Assembly (NCBI RefSeq): GCF_010389155.1
Contig: NC_057761.1
Location: 13,394,501 to 13,458,500, forward strand
Length of the DNA: 64,000 bases
Reading direction: 5' to 3'
DNA from: Erigeron canadensis
Taxonomy: Eukaryota > Streptophyta > Magnoliopsida > Asterales > Asteraceae
Position 1 is the stretch's first letter. Each line of letters starts with the position of its first letter. Below, one piece after another: positions 32,748-45,296 of the stretch. The notes under the pieces are model-generated. The model ran no database searches. It was not told where the DNA came from and worked only from the letters and a program-made list of their open reading frames with translations. The position numbers were made by a program, and so were the translations under genes.

Positions 32748-34127
32748 TTAGATAGTTGAGTCACCATTCAACATCCCCAACCTGCTGACAAGATCTTTAA
32801 ATCTCTTTTCGTCTAAGGGTTTTGTGAAGATGTCAGCGAGTTGGTCATCAGTGGGGATGAAATAAATTTCAACATCCCCTTTCATGACGTGGTCACGTAT
32901 GAAATGATACCTAATGTCTATGTGTTTGGTTTTGGAATGTTGAACGGGATTATGTGTGATAGCAATCGCACTTGTGTTGTCACACATAATGGGAATCTTA
33001 GTGTAATCTAAGTCATAGTCAGCGAGTTGGTGTTTCATCCAGAGGACTTGTGCACAGCAACTCACTGCCGACACATATTCAGCTTCAGCAGTGGAGATGG
33101 ACACTGTATGCTGTTTCTTGCTAGACCAACTAGTTAATCTCCCCCCTAACAGTTGACATCCTCCACTGGTACTCTTACGATCTAACATGCAACCAGCATA
33201 GTCAGAATCAGAGTAAGCAACTAGATCAAAATTTGCCTCCCTGGGATACCAAAGACCTAAGGTCATAGTGCCCTTCAAGTATTTGAAGATGCGTTTGACA
33301 GCAAGAAGATGAGATTCTCTAGGAGATGCTTGATATCTTGCACATAAGCAAGTAGCAAACATAATATCAGGACAACTCGCTGTAAGATACATTAGCGAGC
33401 CAATCATCCCACGATAGTGAGTGGGATTCACATGCTTACCATCAGGATCAGCATGGAGATTATTGGGAGGAGACATGGGGGTTGGCTTTAGAGAAATGTC
33501 AGACATATCAAACTTAGCCAACATCTCTCGGATATACTTTTCCTGGTTGATGAAAATACCATTAGTGAGCTGACGTATTTGCAAACCAAGAAAGAAGGTT
33601 AATTCTCCCATCATACTCATTTCAAAATGAGATGACATTAGAGAGCTAAACTTTTTGCATAGTTTAGTGCTTGAGGATCCAAAGATAATGTCATCAACAT
33701 AAATTTGGACATATAGTATATGAGCACCTTTTCGAAAGATGAAAAGAGTGCTATCAATGGATCCTCGCTGAAAGTTGTTAGAAAGCAGAAATTCTGAGAG
33801 AGTGTCGCACCAAGCCCTGGGGGCTTGTTTAAGACCGTATAAGGCCTTATAGAGACGAAAGACATGATGTGGCTTGGTTGGATCTTCAAAACCAGGTGGC
33901 TGCTCGACATAGACTTCTTCATCGAGTTTTCCATTTAGGAAGGCACTCTTAACATCCATTTGATAGACCTTGAAGTCTCGATAAGCAGCATGTGCCAAAA
34001 ATAAGCGTATAGCTTCTAATCTGGCCACTGGAGCAAATGTTTCATCAAAGTCGACTCCTTCTTCTTGAAGATAACCTTGTGCAACCAGCCTAGCCTTGTT
34101 GCGTACAACAACACCGTCTTCGTCCAT
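32748..34127 (-). pseudogene. RT and RNase H of the Sirevirus-like element (this segment open)
   Basis: 459 residues open to a TAA at 32748-32750. Copia RT motifs appear in order: [42 protein letters not shown] and catalytic YVDDIIFGS. RNase H follows with its acidic residues in place: [18 protein letters not shown] and MCDNTSAI. The end has the copia block [13 protein letters not shown]. The segment is open by itself, but the frame upstream is interrupted by TGA at 34203-34205. It is therefore part of a broken polyprotein, even though its active sites are intact. Confidence 0.92.
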
Positions 34128-34950
34128 TTTATTTCTATAGACCCATTTGGTACTAATAGGTTCCTTACCATGTGGTAAAGGAACTAAAAACCAGACGTGC
34201 TGTCATTGAAATTGAGTGAGTTCTTCCTGCATGGCAGCAACCCAAGAGGGATCAGCCATTGCCTCACCAATATTTTTGGGAGTGATCATTGACATGAAGT
34301 TAACATATAGACATGTGTTTCTAGTCGTTGATCTAGTCACAATGCCCTGCTGAGGATCACCAATAATTTGGTGAGCAGGATGACTGGCTGTCCACCTGAG
34401 TGAAGGAGCACTAGAAGAACCTAGTTGAGTATCAGCAGAAGACGGAGAGATGTGAGCAGAAGGAAGAGGATTATATGAAGAAAGGTCAATAGTGACAGTG
34501 GGTTCAGTGTCAGGATGATCAATTGAGTTATTTGACTGAGTTGAGTTATCATTGATGTTGGAGTCGTCAGCAGGCTCCATACCCTCAGTGTTAGCTGAAG
34601 CATCATGAAACTCTTCATCAGCAGAGTCATCAACTTGCACATCATCAGCCAGTGATCTAGGTTTGGTTGATGCTGCATGGAATGACCTTAAGATAGGCTC
34701 AACTGGCTCAATCGTATAGATATGAGCAGCAACTTGCTCCAGCTCAGGGTCTTCTGAACTATCCTCAGTGAGTCACTAATCAAGAGGAGGTGAGCAAGAA
34801 GCATCGACATATGAGTCAGCATCCTCCATAGGAGGGTTTATGAACTCATTGAAGATCTCTTTAGTAGAAGATGGCTGGATATCTCTAAGAGCAGAAGAGC
34901 TTTCATCAAAAGTGACATGAATTGATTCATCCACTTTTTTGAAGACGAGT
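34128..34950 (-). pseudogene. Integrase-RT linker of the Sirevirus-like element, broken
   Basis: Low-complexity acidic/Ser-rich linker followed by the start of RT ([22 protein letters not shown]). Stops in the main frame: TAG-TGA at 34771-34776 and TGA at 34203-34205. The frame differs from that of integrase, so a frameshift lies near 34945. Confidence 0.82.
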
Positions 34951-35745
34951 ATTGAATACTCTAAAAGCTTTGCTAATAGAAGAGTATCCAACAAAGTAAC
35001 CATCATCAGCTTTAGGATCAAATTTCCCTAAATGATCCTTATTATTAAGAATAAAGACAGGACATCCAAATACATGAAAGTATTTGATTTGAGGTTTCTT
35101 TCCTTTTAAAACTTCATAAGCAGTTTTGTCATGTCTTTTGACAATGAGACATCTATTCTGGGTGTGACAAGCAGTGTTGACTGCTTCAGCCCAAAACCTA
35201 CTAGGAAGAGAGGACTCACTGAGCATAGTGCGTGCTGCCTCTATAAGAGTTCTATTTCTCCTTTCAGCAACACCATTTTGCTCAGGAGTTCTAGTGGAAG
35301 AGAAGTTTTGTGAGATCCCTTGATCAGCACAAAAAGTTTCAAGAGTGTGGTTTCTAAACTCAGTGCCATGATCACTTCTGAGTTCTTTGACCCTTATGCT
35401 GTTGAGATTTTTTATTTTCTTTATGAATTTGATGATTTCATCAGCAGCATCACTCTTAGAATTAAGGAAAATTGTCCAAGTATATCGTGAATATTCATCC
35501 ACAATCACTAAAGTGTACCTGCTACCCTTTAGACTTTGGACATCTGGACCAAAAAGGTCCATGTGAAGAAGGTGAAAACAACCCTTAACAGAGTTGGCTT
35601 GTTTAGTTTTAAAAGTAACTCTATGGCATTTGCCTTTTTCACAAACACCACAGAGCCTATCTTTTTCGAAAGAGAGAGGAGGAAGGCCACTAACAAGGTT
35701 CTTTTTGGCCAGTGAGTTTATGGTTTTGAAATTCACATGCGACAT
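34927..35745 (-). pseudogene. Integrase of the Sirevirus-like element
   Basis: The open segment includes the second half of the HHCC finger (CGVCEKGKCHR) and the catalytic core with all three acidic residues: Asp in LLHMDLFGP, Asp in RSDHGTEF, Glu in NGVAERRNRTL. The GKKPQIKYFHVFGC block and the DDGYFVGYS segment, typical of copia integrase C-termini, follow. The first His-containing part lies before a TAG at 35749-35751. The frame shifts near 34945 at its 3' end. Confidence 0.9.
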
Positions 35746-35748
35746 ACG

Positions 35749-36190
35749 CTAGTGCCATAACCAATTTAGTTCAGCAGCAGACTTGGCAAAGAAACAAGTC
35801 TCACTATCAGTTTTGATAGGAGTGAAGTCAACGAGATATACATCTCGTTTTCTTGGAGCGACCAATACGACTTCCTTGTTGATATTTACAACAGTCCCTT
35901 GATGTTTATCAAGAATGACTTTGTAGTCAGCGTCACAAAGTTGACTTATGCTTATGAGATTGTGTTTTAATCCATTCACATAGGCAACTTTGGAGAATTT
36001 GATTAACCCATTTGAGAGGAGACCATAACCTTCAGTTTGTCCAGTAGAATTATCACCAAACACTACAGTAGGGCCAGCAGCCTCTACATAGTTATCCAGC
36101 AAAGTCTTTGAGCCAGTCATGTGTTTTGAACATCCACTGTCCAAATACCACACACCTTTTCCCAGTGAACCCTGCAAGGATAAGACAGAA
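35749..36190 (-). pseudogene. Protease and pre-integrase of the Sirevirus-like element
   Basis: The aspartic protease motif WYLDSGCSKHMTG is followed by the GDNSTGQTEGYG block and the ISISQLCDADYKV segment, then the start of the GAG-pre-integrase domain (LNWLWH). The frame ends at TAG 35749-35751, in the middle of the integrase finger. It is in a different frame from the gag segment upstream. Confidence 0.87.
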
Positions 36191-36194
36191 GGTT

Positions 36195-38583
36195 TTAGTT
36201 TGGTCCACTTCCAGACTCACTGACAGGAATGTCAGTAGAAGTAATGATGGGTGCATCAGTGGTGGAGGAAGACTCAGAGGAGAAAGTTTCCTCAAGGGTG
36301 AAGTGGTTTCCTAAGTCAGGAAGCATATGAGTTCTGTCATTTTCATCAGTGGACATCATGTTATTCTCACTTTCTTGAAGCACCACTGAGTTGCTAACAA
36401 CGTTGGGAGCACTGAACTCAACCAGCATTGCAGGTCGTCCCCACGAATTGGAGGTGACATTCTGAGAATGAGGAAACTCAATGCGTTGGGAGGCAATATA
36501 GTTGGCAAGATTAGATTGATGAGTCCCCACAGACCTAGTGTCAATGAAGAGAGATTCATTTGGAGGACTCTTACTAATCATGGAAGATGAGGCAGGGTTG
36601 GTTAGAGAGGCACAGGCTGAAGTGTGAGCATTTGATTGCACAACACCTTCAGGGGCATCTCTTGAGTTACAGCAATCTGTAGCAATGTGTCCTCTCATGC
36701 CACAAATATAGCATATCCTGTTAGAGGAGTTGTTTTGTTGATTGCAAAAAAGGAATTCTTTAAGTTGAGACGACAAGTCATTCACCTGTTGAGCAAGTTC
36801 AACAATTTTTGGGTCAGAAGAGGTTGAAGCCTTAGTCTTTGCCTTGGACTTAGGCTTTGATTTTTGCTTGCGAGAATTCTTTGATAGAGGAGGGGGACCC
36901 AAGAGAGATTTTCCAGTGGGGTCATCTAGACGAGGAGTGGAAGAGGAGGCCACTTGTGAGCCTCTTAACACACTCCAAGCTTGTTTTAGATCAGATTGAG
37001 ACGAGGAAGTCCTGGATTGAAGAACCCTATTGGGAGTGGTGGATCTAGAAGATCGATTAGGAGTGGAAGACCTCCCTTGCCTATGAGGGAGATATTCCAC
37101 AAGAGGAATAGACAATTTTGACTGCAGAAGACAACTGTCTTTTATTGGGAGTGGAGGATCTCAATTGCTGATGTGGCAAGTGTCCCCTTTGTGGAGTCAC
37201 ACTCCTTGCTTGGTGCTGGGAACCATTTCCTCGCTGAGGAGTAACACTCCTTAGTCGCTGCTGAGAAATGTTTCCTCGCTGAGGAGTTGTACTCATTTGT
37301 TGCGGAGGAATGTTTCCACGCTGAGGAGTGGTTGGTTTGTTGACCGACTGAGGCACATTACTTCTTAGAGGTGTTGGGTGTCTCAGAATTGATCGAGGTG
37401 GAGAAGAATGAGAGGCCCGCTGATGGACAACCGATTTGGCTTGAGATGAGCCCTCATTATGAGACCTAACATCTCCAAACCTTACACGTCTCTCCATGAG
37501 GCGTTCATGCTGAGATACATCAGCACTTAAGATTTTAGAAGGAAAAGAATTTGATGGGATAGACTGAGGTTGCTGCTTAGTATGATCAGCTCGCTGAGGC
37601 GTGCTATAGTCATAAGGAGCAGCAACGTTACTTCTTTTAAAAGTCTCAAACTTATTCAAAGTAAGGGGCTGAGGAGCGATGGACTTGTACCCATCACTTG
37701 AGATGTCTCCATGAAATGTTTCATTTGGAGAATATTGAATTTTGCCTTCGTGTGGCATCATGCCAACAATAGGCAAATGGGAAAATATGTTATTTGAGGA
37801 TGAGGATGAGCTAACTGCTTTAGCTTCAGAAGAATTTGAAGGGTCGCTGGAGAGAGATGTGGAGGATCCAGCGTCCATTTCAGTGTGGTAATCATTTCCT
37901 TTAACGAAATACCACTTTTTCATTTCCTCAGGAGAAGTAATACCAGAAGGAGGAATTGAGATTTCCGGTTTCACATCATCTTTAAACATGTCAGCGATAC
38001 AGGCAGCAGATTCAAAATCTCCACCTATCACTGCCTGAACTTGTGCAGGGACTTGTTCATTAAGACATTGATGATGAAACTTAGAAGCTTTTGACCAAGA
38101 GGTCACAATCTTCTTGAGGTTGAGAACTTCAAGCTTGAGTTTTTCATTTTCAAGCTGAAGTTTTTGAGTCAGCAACTCATGTGACTGAAGTTCAACATGA
38201 ACATTCTTTAGTCTGTTGAGTTTATCAGATTTTTCACTCAATTCAGAACTTACTGAAAGGAGTTTTGAGTGAGCTTCAGCACGCAGAGTTTCTACAAACT
38301 GAAGATCACATGACAAGGACTCAAGAATTTTGGTTTTGTCCTTATTAGCAGTTGAAAGAAGAGTATGTACCTTTTTGACAGTGACATTGACCCACTGACT
38401 TGTTGAGACTTGGTCTTTTGTCAGCGCATCACTATCAGCCAGAGCCATGAGACACATGGCATCAACGTACTCCTCATCATCAGAGTCATCTGAATTAGCC
38501 CAGTCATGCTCTTCAGCGACCAGACCTTTGCCTGGTGTTTTGGCCTCTTCAGTTTCAGCCATTTTGGCTTTGAGCTGATATTA
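36195..38583 (-). pseudogene. Gag C-terminal region of the Sirevirus-like element, with repeats and second zinc knuckle
   Basis: Two segments in different frames (38562-37081 and 37115-36195), so a frameshift lies near 37100. The first has a coiled-coil stretch (about 38400-38080), Ser-rich low complexity, and a repeated TPQRGN motif near its end (37330-37190, about five copies). The second has Lys-rich sequence and a second CCHC knuckle, CYICGMRGHIATDC (about 36710-36670). A TAA at 38581-38583 separates this region from the first knuckle. Long, low-complexity gag extensions are known from Sireviruses. Confidence 0.78.
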
Positions 38584-39698
38584 CTTGTTCCTGTATTCAT
38601 CAGCAGTTTTAGATGAGTTACATTTTGGAGCAGCAGGAGTTGGGATAGAAACCCTGCACTCCTTTTGATAGTGGCCTTTTCTACCACATTTCCAGCATTC
38701 CTCCTGTGATTTATCCACAGGAGGCTTATATGGAGCAACCGACTTACGGTTGTTCCATTTCCTGGAGTACTTCTTTCCAGCTATTAAGGCAAATTCAACA
38801 AATTCATTTCCTGTTTCTCTTCAGCATCAAGCTCTTCAACAAGAGCTTGAAAGGATGCTGGAAGAGAAGAGGTGTTAGCACCATCATTGGGATAGATGGG
38901 CTCAGAAGAGATGAGAGCAAGAGGGTCAGTTAAGGGGTTTGCAGAAGTGCTAGTAGCAGAAGAAGAGCCAGCATGTCTCCTAGATTCAGCAGAGGCTCTA
39001 ATGTTTTGAGCCAAGGCTTTCTCTTCAAATTGAAGAGTGCCAAACAACTCCTCAAGATCCAGTTCTTGAATCTTTTTGGTGGTACAGAGGATTTGTCTAA
39101 GATTCTGCCATTTGAGAGGAAGAGAATCGATGAACTTATTGCATACCTCAAAATTGTCATGAGTAATGCCAACGTTTGTCATGTCATTGAGCAACCCTTT
39201 AAATCGGGTATATGTGCCCTCGAGACTTTCATCAGGAAGAGAAAAGAAATTTTCATAGGCAAGTTTGAGGTCAATTTTCTTGGTTTTAATCAAGTCAGCT
39301 GACCCTTCATAAGTGCTTACTAGTCTTTCCCAAACTTCTTTTGAAGTTGGGAATTTAATGACTAGTTTCATCACCTCAGTGGGAAGGGTGGTGATGATCA
39401 TGTTTTTCAATCTAGAGTCAAGATTGACGAGCTTTCGCTCTTCTTCAGTCCACTGGACTTCAGGCTTGACTAGATCTGTTACAATTTCAGGAGCATCAGG
39501 TGTTGCACCTGGTGTCCTTTGAACATATGTGGGAATGTACGGACCTTCATTTAGAATGGTCATAAGATATGGTTCTACACCCACTATGTGTAGTAACATT
39601 CGTTCCTTCCATGAACCAAAGTCCTTTGGCTCAAATTTTGGAGGAATAGAAACGTAACCAAAGTCACGCGTGTTAACAAGAGTGGGTACAGACGACAT
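38584..39698 (-). pseudogene. gag of the Sirevirus-like element
   Basis: ATG at 39698, 109 bp after the PBS on the minus strand. The copia gag (UBN2-type) region is clear: SWKERML, LKNMIITTLP, TSKEVWERLVSTYEG, TYTRFKGLLNDM, CNKFIDSLPLKWQNLRQIL. The frame stops at 38784, but the sequence continues in another frame through FVEFALIAGKKYSRKWN to a CCHC knuckle, CWKCGRKGHYQKEC (38656-38697). This places a frameshift at about 38800-38830. Gag would assemble cytoplasmic virus-like particles; this copy cannot do so in full. Confidence 0.9.
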
Positions 39699-39806
39699 CT
39701 TTTAAAAACAGAAAAGAAAAAAAATTTAGATTTAATTGTGAAGAAAAGAAGGAAAAAATGAAAACACGAGAGGCAAACAGATCTTGTTCCGATAATTTAG
39801 GAACGG

Positions 39807-39820
39807 TGGCTCTGATACCA
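39807..39820 (-). other. PBS, initiator-Met tRNA type
   Basis: TGGTATCAGAGCCA on the minus strand, two bases from the 5' LTR. It is a perfect plant tRNA-iMet complementary block. Confidence 0.9.
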
Positions 39821-39822
39821 CT

Positions 39823-40492
39823 TGATGGTCCTCGAATGCACTGCTTGTGTTTTAATTAACTAACGTATAATGTAAATACGAAATAACAATAACAGAGATG
39901 AGATGTAAAGAACTTTGTTTAGTTATATGTATTTCAACTAAACGATGAAAACATGGATGGTTGTTTGATAACAACAACAATAAACAATAAACAGAAAAAT
40001 ATGTTAAGTTTTTGAACACACAAAAACTTAACAAATTACTTAGAGAAAATAAGGTAAACTGTGGAACACACCAACGGTTTAGTGGCTAGGTCAAGTGATT
40101 CCTTTTATAGGCAGATAAGGAATCACATGACTACCCTAGTAGATGTTGACACACGAAGGTTGTCAACTATCTATTGGTGGATCATTCAGATCTGCAGAAG
40201 CCTCTTTCCTTTATCTTGTTTGTTTCCAAAAATGGTATGAAAGAGAAACTTCACTGGACCGAAGTAGTACAAGGTCACCTGTCTTCATCTTGATCTTTCA
40301 ACACGTGTCCTTGGGACCATTCTTCTAATCTTCAAATTCCCGCTCATATTTGACTAACAAATAGTAGACGGTGAGTCATTGAACATATCCTTTAGACTTT
40401 GAAGATAGATTATGCTTGCAGATGTATGAGCTCGCTGACAGCTCGCTGAATGAGCCACTCGCTGAGTCCCTCAGCGAATCCCTGATCCAACA
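39823..40492 (-). repeat. 5' LTR of the Sirevirus-like element
   Basis: 670 bp. It differs from the left LTR by about 11 substitutions and one extra 11-bp unit at about 40430-40440, a local duplication of GCTCGCTGA. It ends TGTTGG on the minus strand. The open frames at 39852-40034 and 40143-40328 are LTR sequence. Confidence 0.93.
40103..40109 (-). promoter_or_regulatory. Probable TATA box of the 5' LTR
   Basis: TATAAAA on the minus strand, in the 5' LTR and conserved in the 3' LTR (11810-11816). It lies about 285 bp from the PBS side of the LTR, which is a plausible promoter position. Confidence 0.5.
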
Positions 40493-41740
40493 GTAACTTT
40501 TGTATGTTTCAATATAAAATAAAATTGCGCTAGTCACACAAACATGATTGGTTGCATATTCATGAAGTAATGTGTTCTTAATTAGCAACTTTTGTTTCCA
40601 TTCCGAATAACTAAACCAATTTTACACAAATATAGTTTTTGATAAGACTTCTAAGACCATGGTCATCCCGTTTTTTTTTACAACGAGTTAGTAGTTTGTA
40701 TCAAAACACCATAATGATATCCGGTTGAATAGTATACAGAGTTCAAACACGCATGTCTGAAATGAAATTTCTCTTTTCCCTTCAATAATTCACATCCACA
40801 AATACAGAAAGTGAGAATCACACTTTTGTAGATTTCTCCAAGGTTTAAGACCTTATCAATGAGTCACCATATAATAATAATGATAAAAATATGCATATGT
40901 TTTCGTTTTCTTGGTTCTCCTCGACGGTACTTTCCAATTAAGGAGGTGGTATGATGAGAAATGCTATTTAAGATCCGCTTAGTGCGGGACCCTTTCGTTG
41001 TGCGATTAGCACACATCATACGCGTCTGAGGTAAAATTTATTTGTCAAAAAAAATATAATAATGCTAGATTATTTCTTGTGTAATATGCAAGTTAAACTT
41101 ATTGAGTTGTCGTTAGGGCTTATAATGAAATTATTAATTATTGATAAGACAGATTGAAATTTGATGATACTATTATTTTAAAAAGTATTTTGTATCAAAA
41201 GTTATTAGTAGGATACGTATGTTAATTATATCTTTTGTGACGGTATAAAGTTATATATATATACTGAAATTTTCATATAATAGAGATATTTAATGACATG
41301 TTAGATAGTTTATAATATCGTAATTTAACAAACATAGATAAAAGATTTTAGAAATTAATGATGTTGCCATTTTTATAGTCTTTTATCTTTTTAATTATTT
41401 TAGTATACTTATCAGTAATATCTTTTATTTAAATATCATAACATACAAATGATGAAAAACTTAGATCATCTACGACTTAGATCAAATGTTATAATCCACA
41501 TTAAAACAATTTTGAAAAATAACCTCTTAAGCAGATTACATTGATACATGTGAATATTTGGTCGGCTTAAACATCCAAGCTGACTTAACTTAAGTGATGA
41601 GCATTAGCTAATTCAACTTACAACTAAAGACTTAAAAAATCTTTTACATTGTTTGTTATCAAAAAATCTAATCAATTATATGTATATCTTACTAAATGAC
41701 TTCGATACATAAAATCATTTGAATAATAATAATAATATCA
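40493..41740. other. Gene-free stretch
   Basis: Starts with the right target duplication GTAAC (40493-40497). A block near 40970-41060 ends in a short A-run after TTGTCAAAAAAAA and resembles a retroposon 3' end, but I could not define its start. No gene is seen. Confidence 0.55.
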
Positions 41741-42586
41741 CTAGCTAATTAACCCGGGTTCAACCTGGGCTTATTATAAAAAGTTTTGTAATATTAAGTT
41801 ACGTCGATGTATAAGAACTATGAGATAGTTCAACCATACTCACAATCTCGAAATAGTATACCTCATACATCGAATATATATAATTAGCTTATTAACCCGC
41901 ATAATATGCGGATAATTTAAAAATCTATTATGATAAAACTATTTAGATAATGAAAATTGAAAACACCATGTATAAAATATTAAAGTTTTCAAAAGAAAAT
42001 ATTTTTTTTATAAAAAGGATATCATAAATGACAAAGATAAAAATGAAATAAACTTAAAGAAGGAAAGTGTTTATAATATCATAAGTAAATTAAAAAAGAA
42101 AAACTAAACTTTAAAAAGAACTTGGAGATAGATGACAAGTAAGATCTTTTTATATAATGATGATGTCATAACAATTTTTTTTTATTTAATATACCCGGGC
42201 TGATTGCTAATATTAAGACGAAAAAAAGATGGTGATACTATTTTTGAAAATTGACATATAGTCGTTTAAAAAAGAACAAATTAGATAATTATATTTTAAT
42301 TTCCATTGGACTTACGTTTGAAAAGAAATAAATCATAAATCATTTAGAAAATGATTTAAACTTTTGAATAGGATGATGTCATAAATTAAGAAAATAAAAA
42401 AGAAAAAATTGATATAAATAAGTCTAATAATGACAAATAAACATTATTTAGAAAATTATGATGTCATAAGAATCTTGTTTTATTTATATAAGAGATTATA
42501 TTTCAACATGTCTTATTTATTATTAATTCTATTATTATAAAAACTTAATATGTTTAACTCGCGTATTACCCGTGTATATAATCTAG
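41741..42586. repeat. Cluster of Helitron-like 3' ends
   Basis: Three ends with the hairpin + CTRR + T layout: minus-strand CTAG at 41741 with a CCCGGGTT/AACCTGGG hairpin; minus-strand CTAA near 41883 with a CCGCATAATATGCGG hairpin; plus-strand CTAG at 42583-42586 after CGCGTATTACCCG. The matching 5' TC ends were not found with confidence, so the number of elements is unclear. Confidence 0.45.
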
Positions 42587-43554
42587 TTTATTAATACATA
42601 ACCCTTAAAAATGCAGAAATTTTTAAGAACCCTCCAAAAATCTGGACATCTACGGCCCATACTTCAAAAATCTGGACATCTACCTCCTTTAAACCAGCTA
42701 CTTTCTTCTATGGAGATCATATCAAATTCAAAACAAATCAATCATCCCAATTAAATTAGCGTTTTGATCGCTTGTGATCAGCTAAAAAAAAATAAAAGAG
42801 ATAAGTGTTTATGACCCTCATCAAAGTTAAAATCGAACATTTTCTTGTTTCTGAATACAACAACTAGGGTTTGTTCATACATAATTAGAATGAAAGGAAG
42901 AGGTAAATTTTATTGTTTATTCTTTGTTTTTTTTTTTACTTTTCCGTTTTTTAGGGTGTTTTTTAACAGGTAGATCGGGCTTTTTATATATGCATTGAAT
43001 TCGAAAATGTTGTTTTCAATTTTATTTTATTTTATTTTTTGTATTAAATCTAATGTTATAGAGTTTGAAACTGGAGTTAGTGAAAACATGTGATAAGTTT
43101 TTGATAGTGTGATAGTAAATTGGTATTTTTGTTTTATGTAGAGTCCAATTATATGTGATAAGTTGTTTTTGATCTTGTTGTTCTTGTTTTGATAAGAACG
43201 GTTTTATAGTGAGAAGAAGTCCAAGGAATACAAACAAATCTATGAAGGTAAAAATTAAAAAGCGAATGACGAGGTGTTGATCTCACAAATGATCATGTTA
43301 TCTTGTGTTTATTCTTTTTATCTTTATTCATGTGTTTTTTTTAGTTTTAAGTTGTTCCTTGGACTGATTTTGTTAAATATGGGTTGAGATTTAAAGCATT
43401 GATTTTATATATTTTTGGCTTTACTATTTCTTTGTTACGATCTTATTATAGAGTTTCAAATAACGATTGTATGCTAGATACTAATCACAAGTGATACACA
43501 TATGTGATATGTATTCTAATTTGATGTTTTGATGTTGATTGGGTAAGTGTCGCA
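42587..43554. other. Gene-free stretch
   Basis: AT-rich. A repeated AATCTGGACATCTAC occurs at about 42638 and 42668. No gene supported. Confidence 0.55.
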
Positions 43555-43917
43555 TGTGTGAATCATGATTATATGTGATCAAGCTGATTATATGTATACA
43601 AAAGTTGTTATTGGGTGTAGCATGTGTGAACCATGATTATATGTATGCAGAGTTGTTTTTGGGTGTAACTTATGTGAATCATGATTATGTGTGATCAAGT
43701 TGGTTATATGTATGCAATGTTGTTTATGGGTGTAGCATGTGTGAACCATGATTATATGTGATCAAGCGGATTATATGTACGCAGAGTTATTTTTGGGTGT
43801 AGCATGTGTGAACCATGGTTAAATAGCATGTGCGGAGCATGATTAAGTAGCAGTTGTGATTCATGATTATGTGTGATCAATTCGATGACATGTATGCAAA
43901 GTTGTTTTTGGGAAGTA
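43555..43917. repeat. Tandem repeat, unit 66-69 bp, about five copies
   Basis: Units begin TGTGTGAANCATGATTATATGTGATCAAG and end GTTGTTTTTGGGTGTAGCA; starts are at about 43555, 43623, 43670 (shortened copy), 43739 and 43805, then a degenerate tail. Copies differ at several sites. Confidence 0.85.
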
Positions 43918-45296
43918 ATAATATGTAAATCTTGGTTGCTTTTTAGAAAATGAATACATTTGGAGGCAGTTGAAATGGAATCAAGCATACAAGATGCTTT
44001 TGAGCTAAAGAAAGTGTAGAGAAGCTATTGAAGGTGCAAAGTGGTATGATGGATATTCGCTGATATGGTGGTTACTTTCGAATATATATCATCTCTGAGT
44101 TTGCAGTTTGCTGGATTCCTAGGAGTGAAATGTTGTGATATTCTCACGAGGTTCCATCTAGCCAGCTAAAAGGTCAAGCCCAACACTTGCTAGTTGGGTC
44201 TTGGGATCTTTACCTTGCTGCAATACCGGAAGAGCTTCTTTAGTCAGGAATGGTAGAAAACCCCTAAGTAGTGGCTCGAGATGTTGAAGGAGATAGGGGA
44301 AGTCGTGTTTTTAGTCATTTATGCTGACTAATTATGAGCTTGGTAATGTACAGATTATAACACGTAATGACAATGGAGAATTGGTGAAAGTTAGATAGGT
44401 TTAAGGTCTCATTTTGTCTGAGAGGACTTATTTTTGTATCATCTTTAAAATTCATATAAAATTCATATAATAATGCATCTGGACACTTCATAACTAGAAA
44501 AATACCCGTGCGTAGTTCGGGTTCCACTTATATATCAATTATTTCACATCTTAATTTTTATTTGGTCTTTCTCAGTCTTTTTGGTTAAATATTTTATGTC
44601 TTAGCTTTCATCAAAGATGATTCCTTTGCGTTTTAGTGTCTTTATTTATTGAGTTCGATCATAATTTCATTCATCATAACTTTACCTACTACTTAAATCA
44701 TATTTTTTTTTATCACTAAGTTCTAAGTTCTGTTTCACAGATTTAATCGTGGTTGCATCTATTGTACGGGGTTTTATGCGATTTTTATTTTTCAAAGAGG
44801 TTTATGATATAAGTTGATTTTATTGAACCCGAAACAAACTTAGTGATGTAATTTACGTATAGTCAAACATATATCCCTTTAATATAGACCTTTAACTCTT
44901 GAAGTTGTAAGTAGATAATTTATGTATGCATTAATCACAACTATATCCCTTTAATATACACCTTTAAGTTGTGAGTTGGTTTCTAATGATAGATATATAT
45001 TGTACTTTTTGATGAAGCAAATAATATTGGTTAAAAGATGATACAAAAATAAAATTTTCTCCCACGTAGATTCACAAAATGGGCCGTTATAATGCTAAAG
45101 TAAAGACTCAAGATAGAAGTTTACTTGTAAAAAGTTTATGAAATTTGAAGTTTTGGAATCTATTTCGAGGAATGTTATTTAATTTATGGACTTGTAATAC
45201 TTGCTATAAGGATGACGACGATGGCAATTGTATCAATCTATGCATTCTCTATCAAATTTGTTGATCAATTTGTGCGACTGCTTAACTTGTCGAATA
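43918..45296. other. Gene-free stretch with one Helitron-like end
   Basis: At 44494-44520 the minus strand reads CCCG-loop-CGGG followed by TATTTTTCTAG and T, the layout of a Helitron 3' end. No gene is supported. Confidence 0.5.

Larger units (their letters stand above)
11520..40492 (-). mobile_element. Sirevirus-like Ty1/copia retrotransposon with an env-position ORF, split by a CACTA element
   Basis: The span is 28,973 bp, of which about 13.5 kb is native once the CACTA insertion and one 3-bp duplication are discounted. The LTRs are 11520-12178 and 39823-40492, with the 5' LTR on the right. On the minus strand the order is PBS, gag with two CCHC knuckles, protease, integrase, RT, RNase H, a 106-bp tandem repeat block, a long extra ORF, a purine tract and the 3' LTR. 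Integrase before RT marks Ty1/copia, and a long ORF after pol is the layout of the Sirevirus/Maximus group. LTRs differ by about 11 substitutions and one 11-bp indel by eye. The pol frame carries several stops and frameshifts. Confidence 0.92.

Noticed and set aside
43555..43917. Regularly spaced repeats considered as a CRISPR array
   Set aside because: Units are direct tandem copies without unique spacers, in a plant genome.
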